From assembly GCF_019131995.1 (NCBI RefSeq), contig NZ_JAHONA010000025.1, positions 1 to 30,950 of the forward strand: 30,950 nt of DNA, in the 5' to 3' direction. Within the stretch, counting starts at the first letter, position 1, and each line of letters begins with the position of its first letter. The translations under genes were made by a program, and so were the position numbers. Positions 24,286-30,950 of this stretch are shown one piece after another. The notes under the pieces are model-generated. The model was not told the origin of the DNA, made no database searches, and saw nothing but the letters and a program-made list of their open reading frames with translations. The stretch comes from Collinsella aerofaciens (lineage in GTDB: Bacteria > Actinomycetota > Coriobacteriia > Coriobacteriales > Coriobacteriaceae).

Positions 24286-25581
24286 ATGGATAGACGGATG
24301 GTTCCTAGAAATCGATATCTCGAAAAGTTGATCGCCTTTCGTGATGCGGATGTCATCAAGGTCGTAACGGGTATGCGCCGTTGTGGCAAATCGACGCTTC
24401 TGGACATGATGCGCAAACATTTGGAGGATAACGGCGTTCCATCCGAGTGTCTTTTGACCTTTAAGATGGAGTCGTTTGAGCTGGAGGGCGTGCGTGATTG
24501 GCGAGAACTCTACCGCCACGTCGACGGCCAAATGCCTGCGGGTAAAAGGTGCTATCTCTTCTTCGACGAGCTCCAGGAGGTTGCCGGATGGGAGAAGGCG
24601 ATTAACGCACTTCGTGTCGACCGGGACTGCGATATATATGTTACGGGTTCGAATGCTTTTCTCCTGTCGTCTGAGATTGCGACCTTAATCTCGGGCAGGT
24701 ATGTCGAGATTCGGATGCATCCGCTCACTTTTTCGGAATATGTCGACTTTCTTGGTCCGACTGACGTCACGAATAGGCTCGCTGTTTTTGGTCGGGAGGA
24801 CATTGTTGCGCTCGACGATCTTCTCGACCGTTATCTTGTGTTTGGAGGCCTGCCGTTTCTCGCTGCTTCAAAACTGCCGGAGCAGGAAATGAAGGACTAT
24901 ATCTGGAGCACGTACCAAACAATCGTCGGGCGCGACATTTTGGCTCGCGAGGCGCGTCGGGGTAGACGGTCGGTGACGAGCAGGAGTGTGCTCGACCGCG
25001 TCACTTCCTACTTGGCCGATAACATTTCAAACCCGACATCAATTAACAAGATTGTTGGCACGCTGGCGGAGAACGGGCTGAAATCCTCGCATGGCGTCGT
25101 GGACACTTGTGTGTCCGCCCTTGAGGAGACCTATATCTTTTCGCATGCGCGCCGATTTGATATTAAGGGTCGGGACATTTTGAAGACCGGTGGCAAGTTC
25201 TACATTGAGGATCTGGGGCTTCGAGCTTTCTTGGATGGGTATCGCGGCAGCGACAGTGGGCGTGTTCTCGAAAATGCCGTTTACAATCGCCTTGTCTATG
25301 ACGGATATCAAGTCTTCACGGGTCATCTTCGAGATGCCGAAATCGACTTCGTTGCAATCGGCGACGGCTCGGATCGTAAGTTTATTCAGGTTACAGAGTC
25401 GATTGACGAGGAGGCGACGCGTAAGCGCGAGCTGCGTCCATTTGAGCTCAGATCGCTCGAGAAGATTACCGGCGGTTACGAGAAGATCATTGTCGTTCGT
25501 CAGGGGAGCCATCCGACCGACATCGACGGTATCAAAATCGTTTCTGCAGTCGATTTCTTAATGGGTAGGCTTGGGGCTTAG
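24286..25581 (+). CDS. AAA-family ATPase with DUF4143 C-terminus
   Basis: The 431-residue protein has a AAA_14-type P-loop domain: Walker A GMRRCGKSTLLD (about residues 29-40), Walker B CYLFFDELQEV (about 89-99), then a sensor-like YVTGSNAFLL and the SGRYVEIRMHPLTFSEY signature of this family. The C-terminal part is DUF4143-like, with LENAVYNRLVYDGYQVFTG and EIDFVAIG...FIQVTESI, a PD-(D/E)XK-like core. The role of these common prokaryotic proteins is not known; defence or toxin-like roles have been proposed. The ATG at 24286 is chosen over an upstream GTG at 24256, which is part of the repeated motif. It is monocistronic in a presumed acquired island. Confidence 0.85.
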   Translation: MDRRMVPRNRYLEKLIAFRDADVIKVVTGMRRCGKSTLLDMMRKHLEDNGVPSECLLTFKMESFELEGVRDWRELYRHVDGQMPAGKRCYLFFDELQEVAGWEKAINALRVDRDCDIYVTGSNAFLLSSEIATLISGRYVEIRMHPLTFSEYVDFLGPTDVTNRLAVFGREDIVALDDLLDRYLVFGGLPFLAASKLPEQEMKDYIWSTYQTIVGRDILAREARRGRRSVTSRSVLDRVTSYLADNISNPTSINKIVGTLAENGLKSSHGVVDTCVSALEETYIFSHARRFDIKGRDILKTGGKFYIEDLGLRAFLDGYRGSDSGRVLENAVYNRLVYDGYQVFTGHLRDAEIDFVAIGDGSDRKFIQVTESIDEEATRKRELRPFELRSLEKITGGYEKIIVVRQGSHPTDIDGIKIVSAVDFLMGRLGA

Positions 25582-25867
25582 GGCGTTTGAAGCGCGTCTG
25601 TTTCCTATGCCTAGCGACATTGCCGCAGCTCGTGATACCGCCGGCTCCTTCCTCTCCGTCAAGCGGCACCAACTCAGCTGATCCGTTGGGGACGGAGGAA
25701 AGCGGATCATTTTCGGCGCGCCGCAGGTGATACGAATCCTGCGGCGCGCTGTTTTTTGCGCGAGGGCTTTCAGCTGTGTCCGCGTGGCGTGGGAGACTTA
25801 ATTTGCCGTCTTGGTCTGTCACGGCGGCGTGAATCAAAGCAACGGCCCTCTAAGGAGTTCGATATTG
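25582..25867 (+). ncRNA. Possible structured RNA with a terminal terminator
   Basis: The gap after the ATPase gene shows nested pairing. CTTCCTCTCCGTC (25648-25660) can pair with GACGGAGGAAAG (25691-25702) with one bulge. GATCCG (25680-25685) can alternatively pair with CGGATC (25703-25708 region), giving competing stems. A strong terminator at 25716-25757 follows. A stem region directly upstream of an intrinsic terminator could be a small RNA, an mRNA 3' end or a riboswitch-like leader that was left without its gene. No known class is recognised with certainty; the Collinsella-1 RNA motif would be one candidate to test. Confidence 0.35.
25716..25757 (+). terminator. Strong intrinsic terminator after the ATPase gene
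   Basis: GCGCGCCGCAGG (25716-25727) and CCTGCGGCGCGC (25738-25749) are perfectly complementary over 12 bases and followed by TGTTTTTT. Confidence 0.9.
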
Positions 25868-26107
25868 ATGAGTGACAACACCAAGCACCTTGCAAAGAAG
25901 TGCGTCAAGGACGCGGGGCCGTGCCTCGCGTTGTGCCTTGCCGGCGCAGCGGTCGCGCTGCTGGCTGTTCTGGGGCCATTCGACGTGCTCCGAAGTGCCG
26001 TCTTTCTACACATTTGCATGGCCCTTGCCGGCGCCATGATGACCGGCGGCGTGCTCGATCTGGTTTTTTGGGTGCTTGACCCGTTTGGATGGAAGAACGA
26101 GGGGTAG
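25868..26107 (+). CDS. Small two-helix membrane protein, unknown function
   Basis: The 79-residue protein has a short Lys-rich cytoplasmic start (MSDNTKHLAKKCVK), then two hydrophobic segments at about 19-38 and 46-70, and a short charged tail ending GWKNEG. The ATG at 25868 follows AAGGAG at 25851-25856. I do not recognise the family. It stands alone between the ATPase terminator and the metallophosphoesterase gene. High-GC codon use matches the core genome rather than the preceding island. Confidence 0.6.
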   Translation: MSDNTKHLAKKCVKDAGPCLALCLAGAAVALLAVLGPFDVLRSAVFLHICMALAGAMMTGGVLDLVFWVLDPFGWKNEG

Positions 26108-26192
26108 GCCCCAAAGGATGGGAGGGCTGGAACGGTTAGCTTAGTGATCGTGCAGAATGTGGGCTAGCGACTTGCAGGGAAGTGGTAATCCG

Positions 26193-26918
26193 ATGACGGT
26201 CTATGTGACGGGCGATATTCACGGCGGCGTCGACATGCAAAAGCTGCGCGACTGGGAGCTTGGGGATAGTCTGACGGGCGACGACTATCTGATTGTCGCG
26301 GGCGACTTTGGCTTTCCGTGGGATTTCTCTGCCGAGGAGTGCGCCGATATCGCTTGGCTGGAGTCGCGCCCCTATACCGTGCTGTTCGTCGACGGCAACC
26401 ACGAGCGTTTCGATCACTGGGCGGAGCGTTCCATGGAGCTGTGGCACGGTGGGCTGACGCAGCGCCTGTCGGACACCTCTCCCATACGGCGCCTGACGCG
26501 TGGCGAGGTTTTTGAGCTCGACAACTCAACGATCTTTACTATGGGCGGTGCCACGAGCGTGGACAAGGAATACCGCATTCCGTATTCCAACTGGTGGCCA
26601 CAGGAGCTGCCGGACGAGCGCAACTTTGAGGAGGCACGGACAAAGCTCGACAGCGTGGGCTGGAAGGTCGACTACGTAATCACCCACACCTGCTCTACGC
26701 ACATGCTTTCGCCCACGCTCTATCCGGCGCCCGGCTGGGATTGCCCCGGCGTTGATCGACTTACGGCGTTTTTCGATGAGCTGGAAGATCGCTTGGACTA
26801 CAAGCGCTGGTACTACGGGCATTTTCATCGGGATGCCAACCCGGCCGAGCGCCACACCGTGCTCTACGACTGTATCGTTCGCTTGGGTGATGAACTCCAG
26901 CCCTGGGATGTTGCGTAG
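26193..26918 (+). CDS. Calcineurin-like metallophosphoesterase
   Basis: The 241-residue protein shows the metallophosphoesterase ligand set: VTGDIHGG at the N-terminus, VAGDFGFPW, VDGNHERFD, VITHTCSTHM and YYGHFHRD. The substrate is unknown; sequence order and length resemble the protein-phosphatase-like Metallophos branch rather than the YfcE type found earlier in the window. I chose ATG 26193 because AGGGAAG lies just upstream, over an in-frame GTG at 26157. It is convergent with gluQ, with 15 bases between the two stops. Confidence 0.85.
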   Translation: MTVYVTGDIHGGVDMQKLRDWELGDSLTGDDYLIVAGDFGFPWDFSAEECADIAWLESRPYTVLFVDGNHERFDHWAERSMELWHGGLTQRLSDTSPIRRLTRGEVFELDNSTIFTMGGATSVDKEYRIPYSNWWPQELPDERNFEEARTKLDSVGWKVDYVITHTCSTHMLSPTLYPAPGWDCPGVDRLTAFFDELEDRLDYKRWYYGHFHRDANPAERHTVLYDCIVRLGDELQPWDVA

Positions 26919-26933
26919 CGGCAAGACGTTTGG

Positions 26934-27941
26934 CTACTCGGCCGTTATGGTGATGTTTTTCCGGTGCGCGTGGATAACATCCCAGCTAAAGTGCTCGACC
27001 AATTGCTCGGCGGTGCGCGGCGTGGTGTCCGGCGCGATGCCTGTTTGCCCGGCGAGCCAGCCCAGCAGTGCCTCGGATGTGCCAAAGCGAGCGCGGAGCT
27101 CGCCCAGGTCCAGATCGCGGTCGCGCTTGGAAAGGCGGCGGCCGTCCGGTGACATGAGCAGCGGAATATGTGCGTAGTGCGGAGTGGGAAGTCCCAGCAG
27201 ATGCTGCAGATAGATCTGGCGCGGCGTGGAGCCAAGCAGGTCGCATCCGCGTACGATCTCGGTAACACCCATGGCGGCGTCATCGACCACCACGGCCAGC
27301 TGATAGGCAAACACGCCGTCGCTGCGGCGCACCAAAAAGTCGCCGCACTCGGTGGCGAGCGCTTCGCATTGGGCACCATACGTGCGGTCCACGAATTCGA
27401 CCACATCGTCTGCGAGGTCGTCGACGGCGGGCACGCGCAGGCGCGTGGCCGGGGCGCGCAGGGCACTGCGGCGGGCGACCTCCTCGGCAGAAAGGCCTCT
27501 GCAGGCGCCACGGTAGATGGGCGTGCCGTCGCTGGCATGCGGCGCGCTTGCGGTGTGGAGCTCGGCGCGCGTGCAAAAACAGGGGTAGGTGAGGCCGGCG
27601 TCCTGCAGCTGGTGCAGGGCGTCCTCGTACAGATCCAGGCGATCGTGCTGGTAGTAGGGACCTTCGTCCCACTCCAGCCCCAACCAGGCTAGGTCGTCGA
27701 TGAGCTGGGCGGCAAGTTCCGGGCGCTTACAGCGATCGTCCAGGTCCTCGATGCGCAACACAATGCTGCCGCCCTGGCTACGGGCCGAAAGCCACGCGCA
27801 TAGGCAGCTGAACACGTTGCCCAGGTGCATGCGGCCCGATGGCGACGGGGCAAAGCGCCCCACGACGGGCGCGAGCTTGCTGTTGGGCGCCGTCGACGTG
27901 GCCACAGCGTGTGTTGCTATGTTGCGTGCGTTGATATCCAT
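26934..27941 (-). CDS. gluQ: Glutamyl-Q tRNA(Asp) synthetase
   Basis: GluQ (YadB) attaches glutamate to the queuosine base at position 34 of tRNA-Asp. The 335-residue protein is a truncated glutamyl-tRNA synthetase without anticodon-binding domain: GRFAPSPSGRMHLGN with the HIGH-like element, VLRIEDLDDRC, the zinc-ligand region PCFCTRAEL and YRGACRG, LVVVDDAAMGVTEIVRG-like catalytic region, and LSPDGRRLSKRD-like KMSKS loop (RRLSKRD). Its size is a little above E. coli GluQ (about 300). I chose the ATG at 27941; the open frame extends upstream, but that part runs through a terminator. A -10-like TATACT lies only seven bases before the ATG. Confidence 0.9.
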   Translation of the reverse strand: MDINARNIATHAVATSTAPNSKLAPVVGRFAPSPSGRMHLGNVFSCLCAWLSARSQGGSIVLRIEDLDDRCKRPELAAQLIDDLAWLGLEWDEGPYYQHDRLDLYEDALHQLQDAGLTYPCFCTRAELHTASAPHASDGTPIYRGACRGLSAEEVARRSALRAPATRLRVPAVDDLADDVVEFVDRTYGAQCEALATECGDFLVRRSDGVFAYQLAVVVDDAAMGVTEIVRGCDLLGSTPRQIYLQHLLGLPTPHYAHIPLLMSPDGRRLSKRDRDLDLGELRARFGTSEALLGWLAGQTGIAPDTTPRTAEQLVEHFSWDVIHAHRKNITITAE

Positions 27942-27948
27942 GCGGACG

Positions 27949-27954
27949 AGTATA
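27949..27954 (-). promoter_or_regulatory. Putative -10 box next to the gluQ start
   Basis: On the minus strand TATACT is followed by seven bases and then the gluQ ATG, which has no visible ribosome site. Transcription from this box would begin at or next to the start codon, giving a leaderless mRNA, a frequent arrangement in actinobacteria. Confidence 0.45.
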
Positions 27955-28079
27955 GCGCGGGGCGCGGTGGGGGAGACGCTGCCGTGGCCTGCAAGTTGCC
28001 GAGGCCACGCGTTGCGCATGCCGGACCACTGGCTCGACAGCTCGATCGCCGCCCGCCAGCCCAACCCCTCAAACGACAG

Positions 28080-28113
28080 AAACCCCGGCAGCTCTTCGCA
28101 ACTGCCGGGGTTT
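28080..28113. terminator. Strong hairpin in the gluQ/DUF2207 gap
   Basis: AAACCCCGGCAG (28080-28091) and CTGCCGGGGTTT (28102-28113) are perfectly complementary over 12 bases. The stem ends in T's on both strands, so it could act in either direction. The gap 27942-28457 lies between divergent genes, so this may mark the end of a lost gene. No gene is seen in the gap. Confidence 0.65.
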
Positions 28114-28300
28114 CCGCGGAAAAGGGGGACATGATCCTCGAGCGAACGGCAAAGGGGCAAACCGTTTTCGCTCAACTGCTTTATGCCCCTCAGCTGGCGG
28201 CTCAATCAGCGCATGCCGCGCCCACACAAAGCCGCTACACCTGTGACGGAGCTGTGAAGTGGTATCTATTGCTGGCGCAGGCCATGCCAAGGGTGTCCCT

Positions 28301-28336
28301 AATGACTGGTCATTTAAGAACGTCCCCAATGACTGG
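28301..28336. repeat. Dispersed repeat copy (matches 9492-9513)
   Basis: The sequence TTTAAGAACGTCCCCAATGA within 28312-28333 is the reverse complement of the segment at the hisE/PHP junction; 22 bases match exactly. The 9-mer AATGACTGG also occurs twice here, at 28301-28309 and 28328-28336. Confidence 0.7.
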
Positions 28337-28457
28337 CTGTTGGGGTGCGGGTGTGACTTTCATCCCGTTTGGCGCTCCGGTCGCCTAGATGTTCGTCATG
28401 CGTACCCGCAAACGTGGGACAATGGCGCTGTTGGTTTTACAGACAAAGGATGTGCCT

Positions 28458-30401
28458 ATGAACACCCTCGCCGCCAAAGTCAGCCGGCAGCGCCGCCTGT
28501 TTGCGCGATTCGCTTCCGTCTGCGCGCTCGTTGCGCTTGCGTTGTTGCTGCTGCCTGCCGCCGCGCACGCCGACGGCTACTCCATGACCCAAACCTATAT
28601 CGGTGCCACGGTCGAGGCCGATGGCTCGCTGAGCGTTGTCGAGGGTCGCCAGTTTGATTTCGACGACGACATCAACGGCGTGTTTTGGGAGATCAATACG
28701 GGCACCAACCAGCAGGGCGGCACGGCGGGCGTCGACGTGCTGAGTGTCGAGGAAGAGGACACCGCGTTTAACAAAGTCGATAGCGCGAACAAGGGCGATT
28801 CTGGCGTCTACACGGTCGAGCAGACCAGTGACGGCGTAAGGATTAAGGTGTTCAGCCCCCACGAGAGCGGCGACAGCGCGATCTATTATGTGGGCTACAC
28901 CATGACCGGTGCGGTTATGAACTGGGCCGATACCGCCGAGCTCTACTGGAAGTTCGTGGGCGACGGCTGGTCTGCGGATTCCGATGACGTCGAGATGGAA
29001 GTGCGCTTCGCAAATGCCACTGCCGGGACGGCGGCCGTCAAAGGCGATAACTTCCGCGCATGGGGCCACGGTCCGCTGACGGGCGACGTGTCGCTCGATG
29101 AGGACGAGCCCATGGTCACCTATACCATTCCCTGCGTGCATCAGGGCGAATTCGCCGAGGCACGCATCGCCTTCCCCAGCGACTGGGTGCCGCAGCTTGC
29201 CGCCTCGGGCGAAGAGCGCATGTCAACGATCCTGAGCGAAGAGAAGGAATGGGCCGACGAAGCTAACGCCCGCCGCGCTCACGCTCGCATGATTGCCAAT
29301 GCACTTGCCGTGCTAAGTGTTGTTGCGGCGGTGGCCTTTACCGGCACAATCGTTATGCTCAAGCTGCGCAAGCGCAAGCCCAAGCCGTTTTTCCAGGACG
29401 AATATTTCCGCGATGTGCCTTCGGCCGACCATCCCGCCGTGCTTTCGGCCCTCATGAGCTGGAACGAGGTGCCCGATCAGGCATATATCGCCACGCTCAT
29501 GAAGCTCACTGACGACCGTGTGATCAAGCTGGAGCAGGCGACCGTGACCAAGGCCAAGAAGGGTCTGTTGGGGCGTGAAAAAGAAGAGCAGACGTATCGC
29601 GTGACGGTGAGTGATGCGGGCTGGAAGTCGGCCAAGGGCATTGACCACATGGTGCTCAAGGTCTTCTTTGCCGGTGCTAAGCCTGACGAGAACGGCGATC
29701 GCTCGCGCACGTTCGACGAGCTGCAGCACTACGTCAAGCAGCATGCTACACCCGTGGGCGATAAGCTCGAGGACTATCAGAACACCGTTAAGGGCAAGCT
29801 GGCCGATAGCGAGTACGTTGCCTCGGACGGCATTGTTGCAATGGTGTTTTGCCTGGTTCTTGGTATCCTGATTGCCTTTGTTCCCGTGGGATCCATCTTC
29901 TTTACCGATGGCGCACAGGCGAACATTACCGCCGCGGTTATCTCGGTGCCGATTGTGCTGGTGGGTATCGGCGTGGGCCTTACGTTCCGCCGCTTTACGC
30001 CGGAGGGCGCCGAGGTGGCGGCTCGCTGCAAGGCGCTCAAGCATTGGCTCGAGGATTTCACACGCCTAAAGGAAGCCGTCCCGGGCGATTTGGTGCTGTG
30101 GAACAAGCTGCTGGTGATGGGCGTTGCCCTGGGCGTTTCGAAAGAAGTGCTGCGACAGCTGGCCGAGGCCGTGCCTGCGGACCTGCGCAACAGCGACGAT
30201 TTCTACGACAACTACCCCTGCTACTGGTGGTATTACCATCACTACGGCAACGAGTCTCCGCTCGATTCGTTCAACGATGTGTATCACGAGACCATCCGCG
30301 AGCTGGCTTCGAGCTCCGATAGCTCGAGCGGCGGCAGCGGCGGCGGCTTTTCCGGTGGCGGCGGTGGCGGCGTCGGCGGAGGCGGCGGCGGAACGTTCTA
30401 G
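28458..30401 (+). CDS. DUF2207-family membrane protein with Gly-rich tail
   Basis: The 647-residue protein starts with a signal peptide (residues 1-38, ending PAAAHA before DGY). An extracytoplasmic DUF2207-type domain follows (about 39-270, SMTQTYIGATVEADGSLSV and WKFVGDGW). A membrane segment comes at about 279-301, then a cytoplasmic part, two more membrane segments at about 457-482 and 489-510, a helical region and a tail of Ser and Gly (about 615-647) ending GGGGGGTF. This is the usual architecture of DUF2207 (YciQ-like) proteins; the function is unknown. ATG 28458 is chosen for the AAAGGA before it and the good signal peptide; an upstream in-frame ATG at 28389 is less likely. Confidence 0.88.
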   Translation: MNTLAAKVSRQRRLFARFASVCALVALALLLLPAAAHADGYSMTQTYIGATVEADGSLSVVEGRQFDFDDDINGVFWEINTGTNQQGGTAGVDVLSVEEEDTAFNKVDSANKGDSGVYTVEQTSDGVRIKVFSPHESGDSAIYYVGYTMTGAVMNWADTAELYWKFVGDGWSADSDDVEMEVRFANATAGTAAVKGDNFRAWGHGPLTGDVSLDEDEPMVTYTIPCVHQGEFAEARIAFPSDWVPQLAASGEERMSTILSEEKEWADEANARRAHARMIANALAVLSVVAAVAFTGTIVMLKLRKRKPKPFFQDEYFRDVPSADHPAVLSALMSWNEVPDQAYIATLMKLTDDRVIKLEQATVTKAKKGLLGREKEEQTYRVTVSDAGWKSAKGIDHMVLKVFFAGAKPDENGDRSRTFDELQHYVKQHATPVGDKLEDYQNTVKGKLADSEYVASDGIVAMVFCLVLGILIAFVPVGSIFFTDGAQANITAAVISVPIVLVGIGVGLTFRRFTPEGAEVAARCKALKHWLEDFTRLKEAVPGDLVLWNKLLVMGVALGVSKEVLRQLAEAVPADLRNSDDFYDNYPCYWWYYHHYGNESPLDSFNDVYHETIRELASSSDSSSGGSGGGFSGGGGGGVGGGGGGTF

Positions 30402-30415
30402 CGAGCGCTTGCTTT

Positions 30416-30462
30416 GGGGTGGATCTTTCTGGGCGGTTGCCAGGGAAGATCCATCCCATTTT
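30416..30462 (+). terminator. Intrinsic terminator after the DUF2207 gene
   Basis: GGGGTGGATCTT (30416-30427) pairs with AAGATCCATCCC (30446-30457) with one G-U pair; CTGG and CCAG extend the stem inside. ATTTTT follows at 30458-30463. Confidence 0.85.
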
Positions 30463-30519
30463 TGTGCATCGAAACGGGCCATGCTTTCCGCTGCGGACCT
30501 TCGCACAAGGGGCAGTGGG

Positions 30520-30739
30520 CAAAAAATGCCAAATATGAGTACTGTTGCCTAGATTATCACATTTGTTTGTACTAAAAAATGGACTCCTAACGATATTATT
30601 TCTCGTTAGGAGTCCATTTTATTGTACATTTGGGGAGATACGTTAGTTCATCTGACGCGTCGAGACGCCTAAGAGACCCGAGAAAGCCGAATTGCGCTGC
30701 TGCTAAAAAGGTAACAGTACTCATATTTGATGTTTTTTG
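30520..30739. mobile_element. MITE-like element of about 220 bases with roughly 30-base inverted ends
   Basis: The left end (30520-30549, core AAATATGAGTACTGTTGCC) and the right end (30710-30739, core GGTAACAGTACTCATATTT) are inverted copies identical at about 26 of 30 positions. Between them lie an 18-base perfect palindrome and no open frame of substance. The form suits a non-autonomous miniature inverted-repeat element. I do not see clear target-site duplications. The same core is, to my recollection, common in Collinsella intergenic DNA, but this cannot be checked here. Confidence 0.6.
30576..30620. repeat. 18-base perfect palindrome inside the MITE-like element
   Basis: AAAATGGACTCCTAACGA (30576-30593) and TCGTTAGGAGTCCATTTT (30603-30620) are perfectly complementary around a 9-base AT-rich loop. 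A-rich and T-rich flanks would let it terminate transcription on both strands. Confidence 0.85.
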
Positions 30740-30950
30740 ACCACAGCTATTTGCAGGCCCCCTATAGGGCGATGCCAACGAGGGCTTCGGCGGCCGTTTT
30801 GCTCAAGACTGTCCCCAGCGAGGTGGCGCGCGCAGACGTGGTGTAAGAGTGTCCTGAGGTCCGTCGCTGCAAGCCCCGATGTTACTCCTTCTTGAGCCGT
30901 GCTTCTCGACTATCTCGTCCACTATCTCCCTGGCGCGCCGCCCGAGCGCG
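30740..30950. other. Right-hand end of window, no supported gene
   Basis: I see no gene with support. On the minus strand a frame is open from the edge to a stop at 30803-30805 (about 48 codons, including GRRAREIVDEIVEKHGSRR), which might be the C-terminus of a gene beyond the window, but the later residues look like random translation of GC-rich DNA. It is left uncalled. Confidence 0.4.

Noticed and set aside
30596..30778. 60-codon minus-strand frame at the right end
   Set aside because: It lies across the MITE-like inverted repeat and palindrome, with no ribosome site or family match.

Overview
The window is high-GC chromosomal DNA that fits a gut actinobacterium of the class Coriobacteriia, most likely Collinsella or a close relative. 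This rests on the dense GC-rich coding, the gene families present, and the many short palindromic intergenic repeats, which I associate with Collinsella. It is an inference; no rRNA or other species marker is present.

Layout. 1-1077 is the end of a sugar-amine cluster: the C-terminus of a SIS-domain protein and a FrlC-like epimerase. 1404-9493 is a histidine biosynthesis operon in the order hisZG (one fused gene), hisD, hisC, hisB, hisH, hisA, hisF, hisI, hisE. A convergent PHP-type histidinol-phosphatase gene follows (9521-10432), so every step from PRPP and ATP to histidine has a candidate enzyme here. 10732-12689 carries an orphan LarC2-type nickel-insertion domain, a YfcE phosphodiesterase and MazG. 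12881-16150 holds enolase, an FtsB/DivIC-like septum protein and an Ppx/GppA phosphatase. tRNA-Leu(UAA) follows on the minus strand; its 3' end and terminator are duplicated around a small structured segment. 16613-20771 contains a membrane-anchored helical-repeat protein, an orphan GatB-like PTS IIB protein, a lone VOC domain, a two-component system and a UBA/DUF4342-like membrane protein.

21023-25581 looks like an acquired defence island, richer in A and T than its surroundings. It has an HNH endonuclease, a NotI-family restriction enzyme, a convergent C5-cytosine methyltransferase and a DUF4143-type AAA ATPase preceded by repeated promoter-proximal motifs. The methyltransferase carries a clear pair of compensating one-base indels that scramble its conserved motif IX region.

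25868-30401 returns to ordinary genes: a small membrane protein, a metallophosphoesterase, glutamyl-Q tRNA(Asp) synthetase (gluQ) and a secreted-then-anchored DUF2207 protein. The last 550 bases hold a terminator and a roughly 220-base MITE-like inverted-repeat element, with no convincing gene.

The most noteworthy items are the HisZ-HisG fusion, the NotI-type restriction-modification locus with its frame-scrambled methyltransferase, the tRNA-Leu 3'-end duplication, a possible structured RNA after the AAA ATPase gene, and several distinct families of long intergenic inverted repeats.
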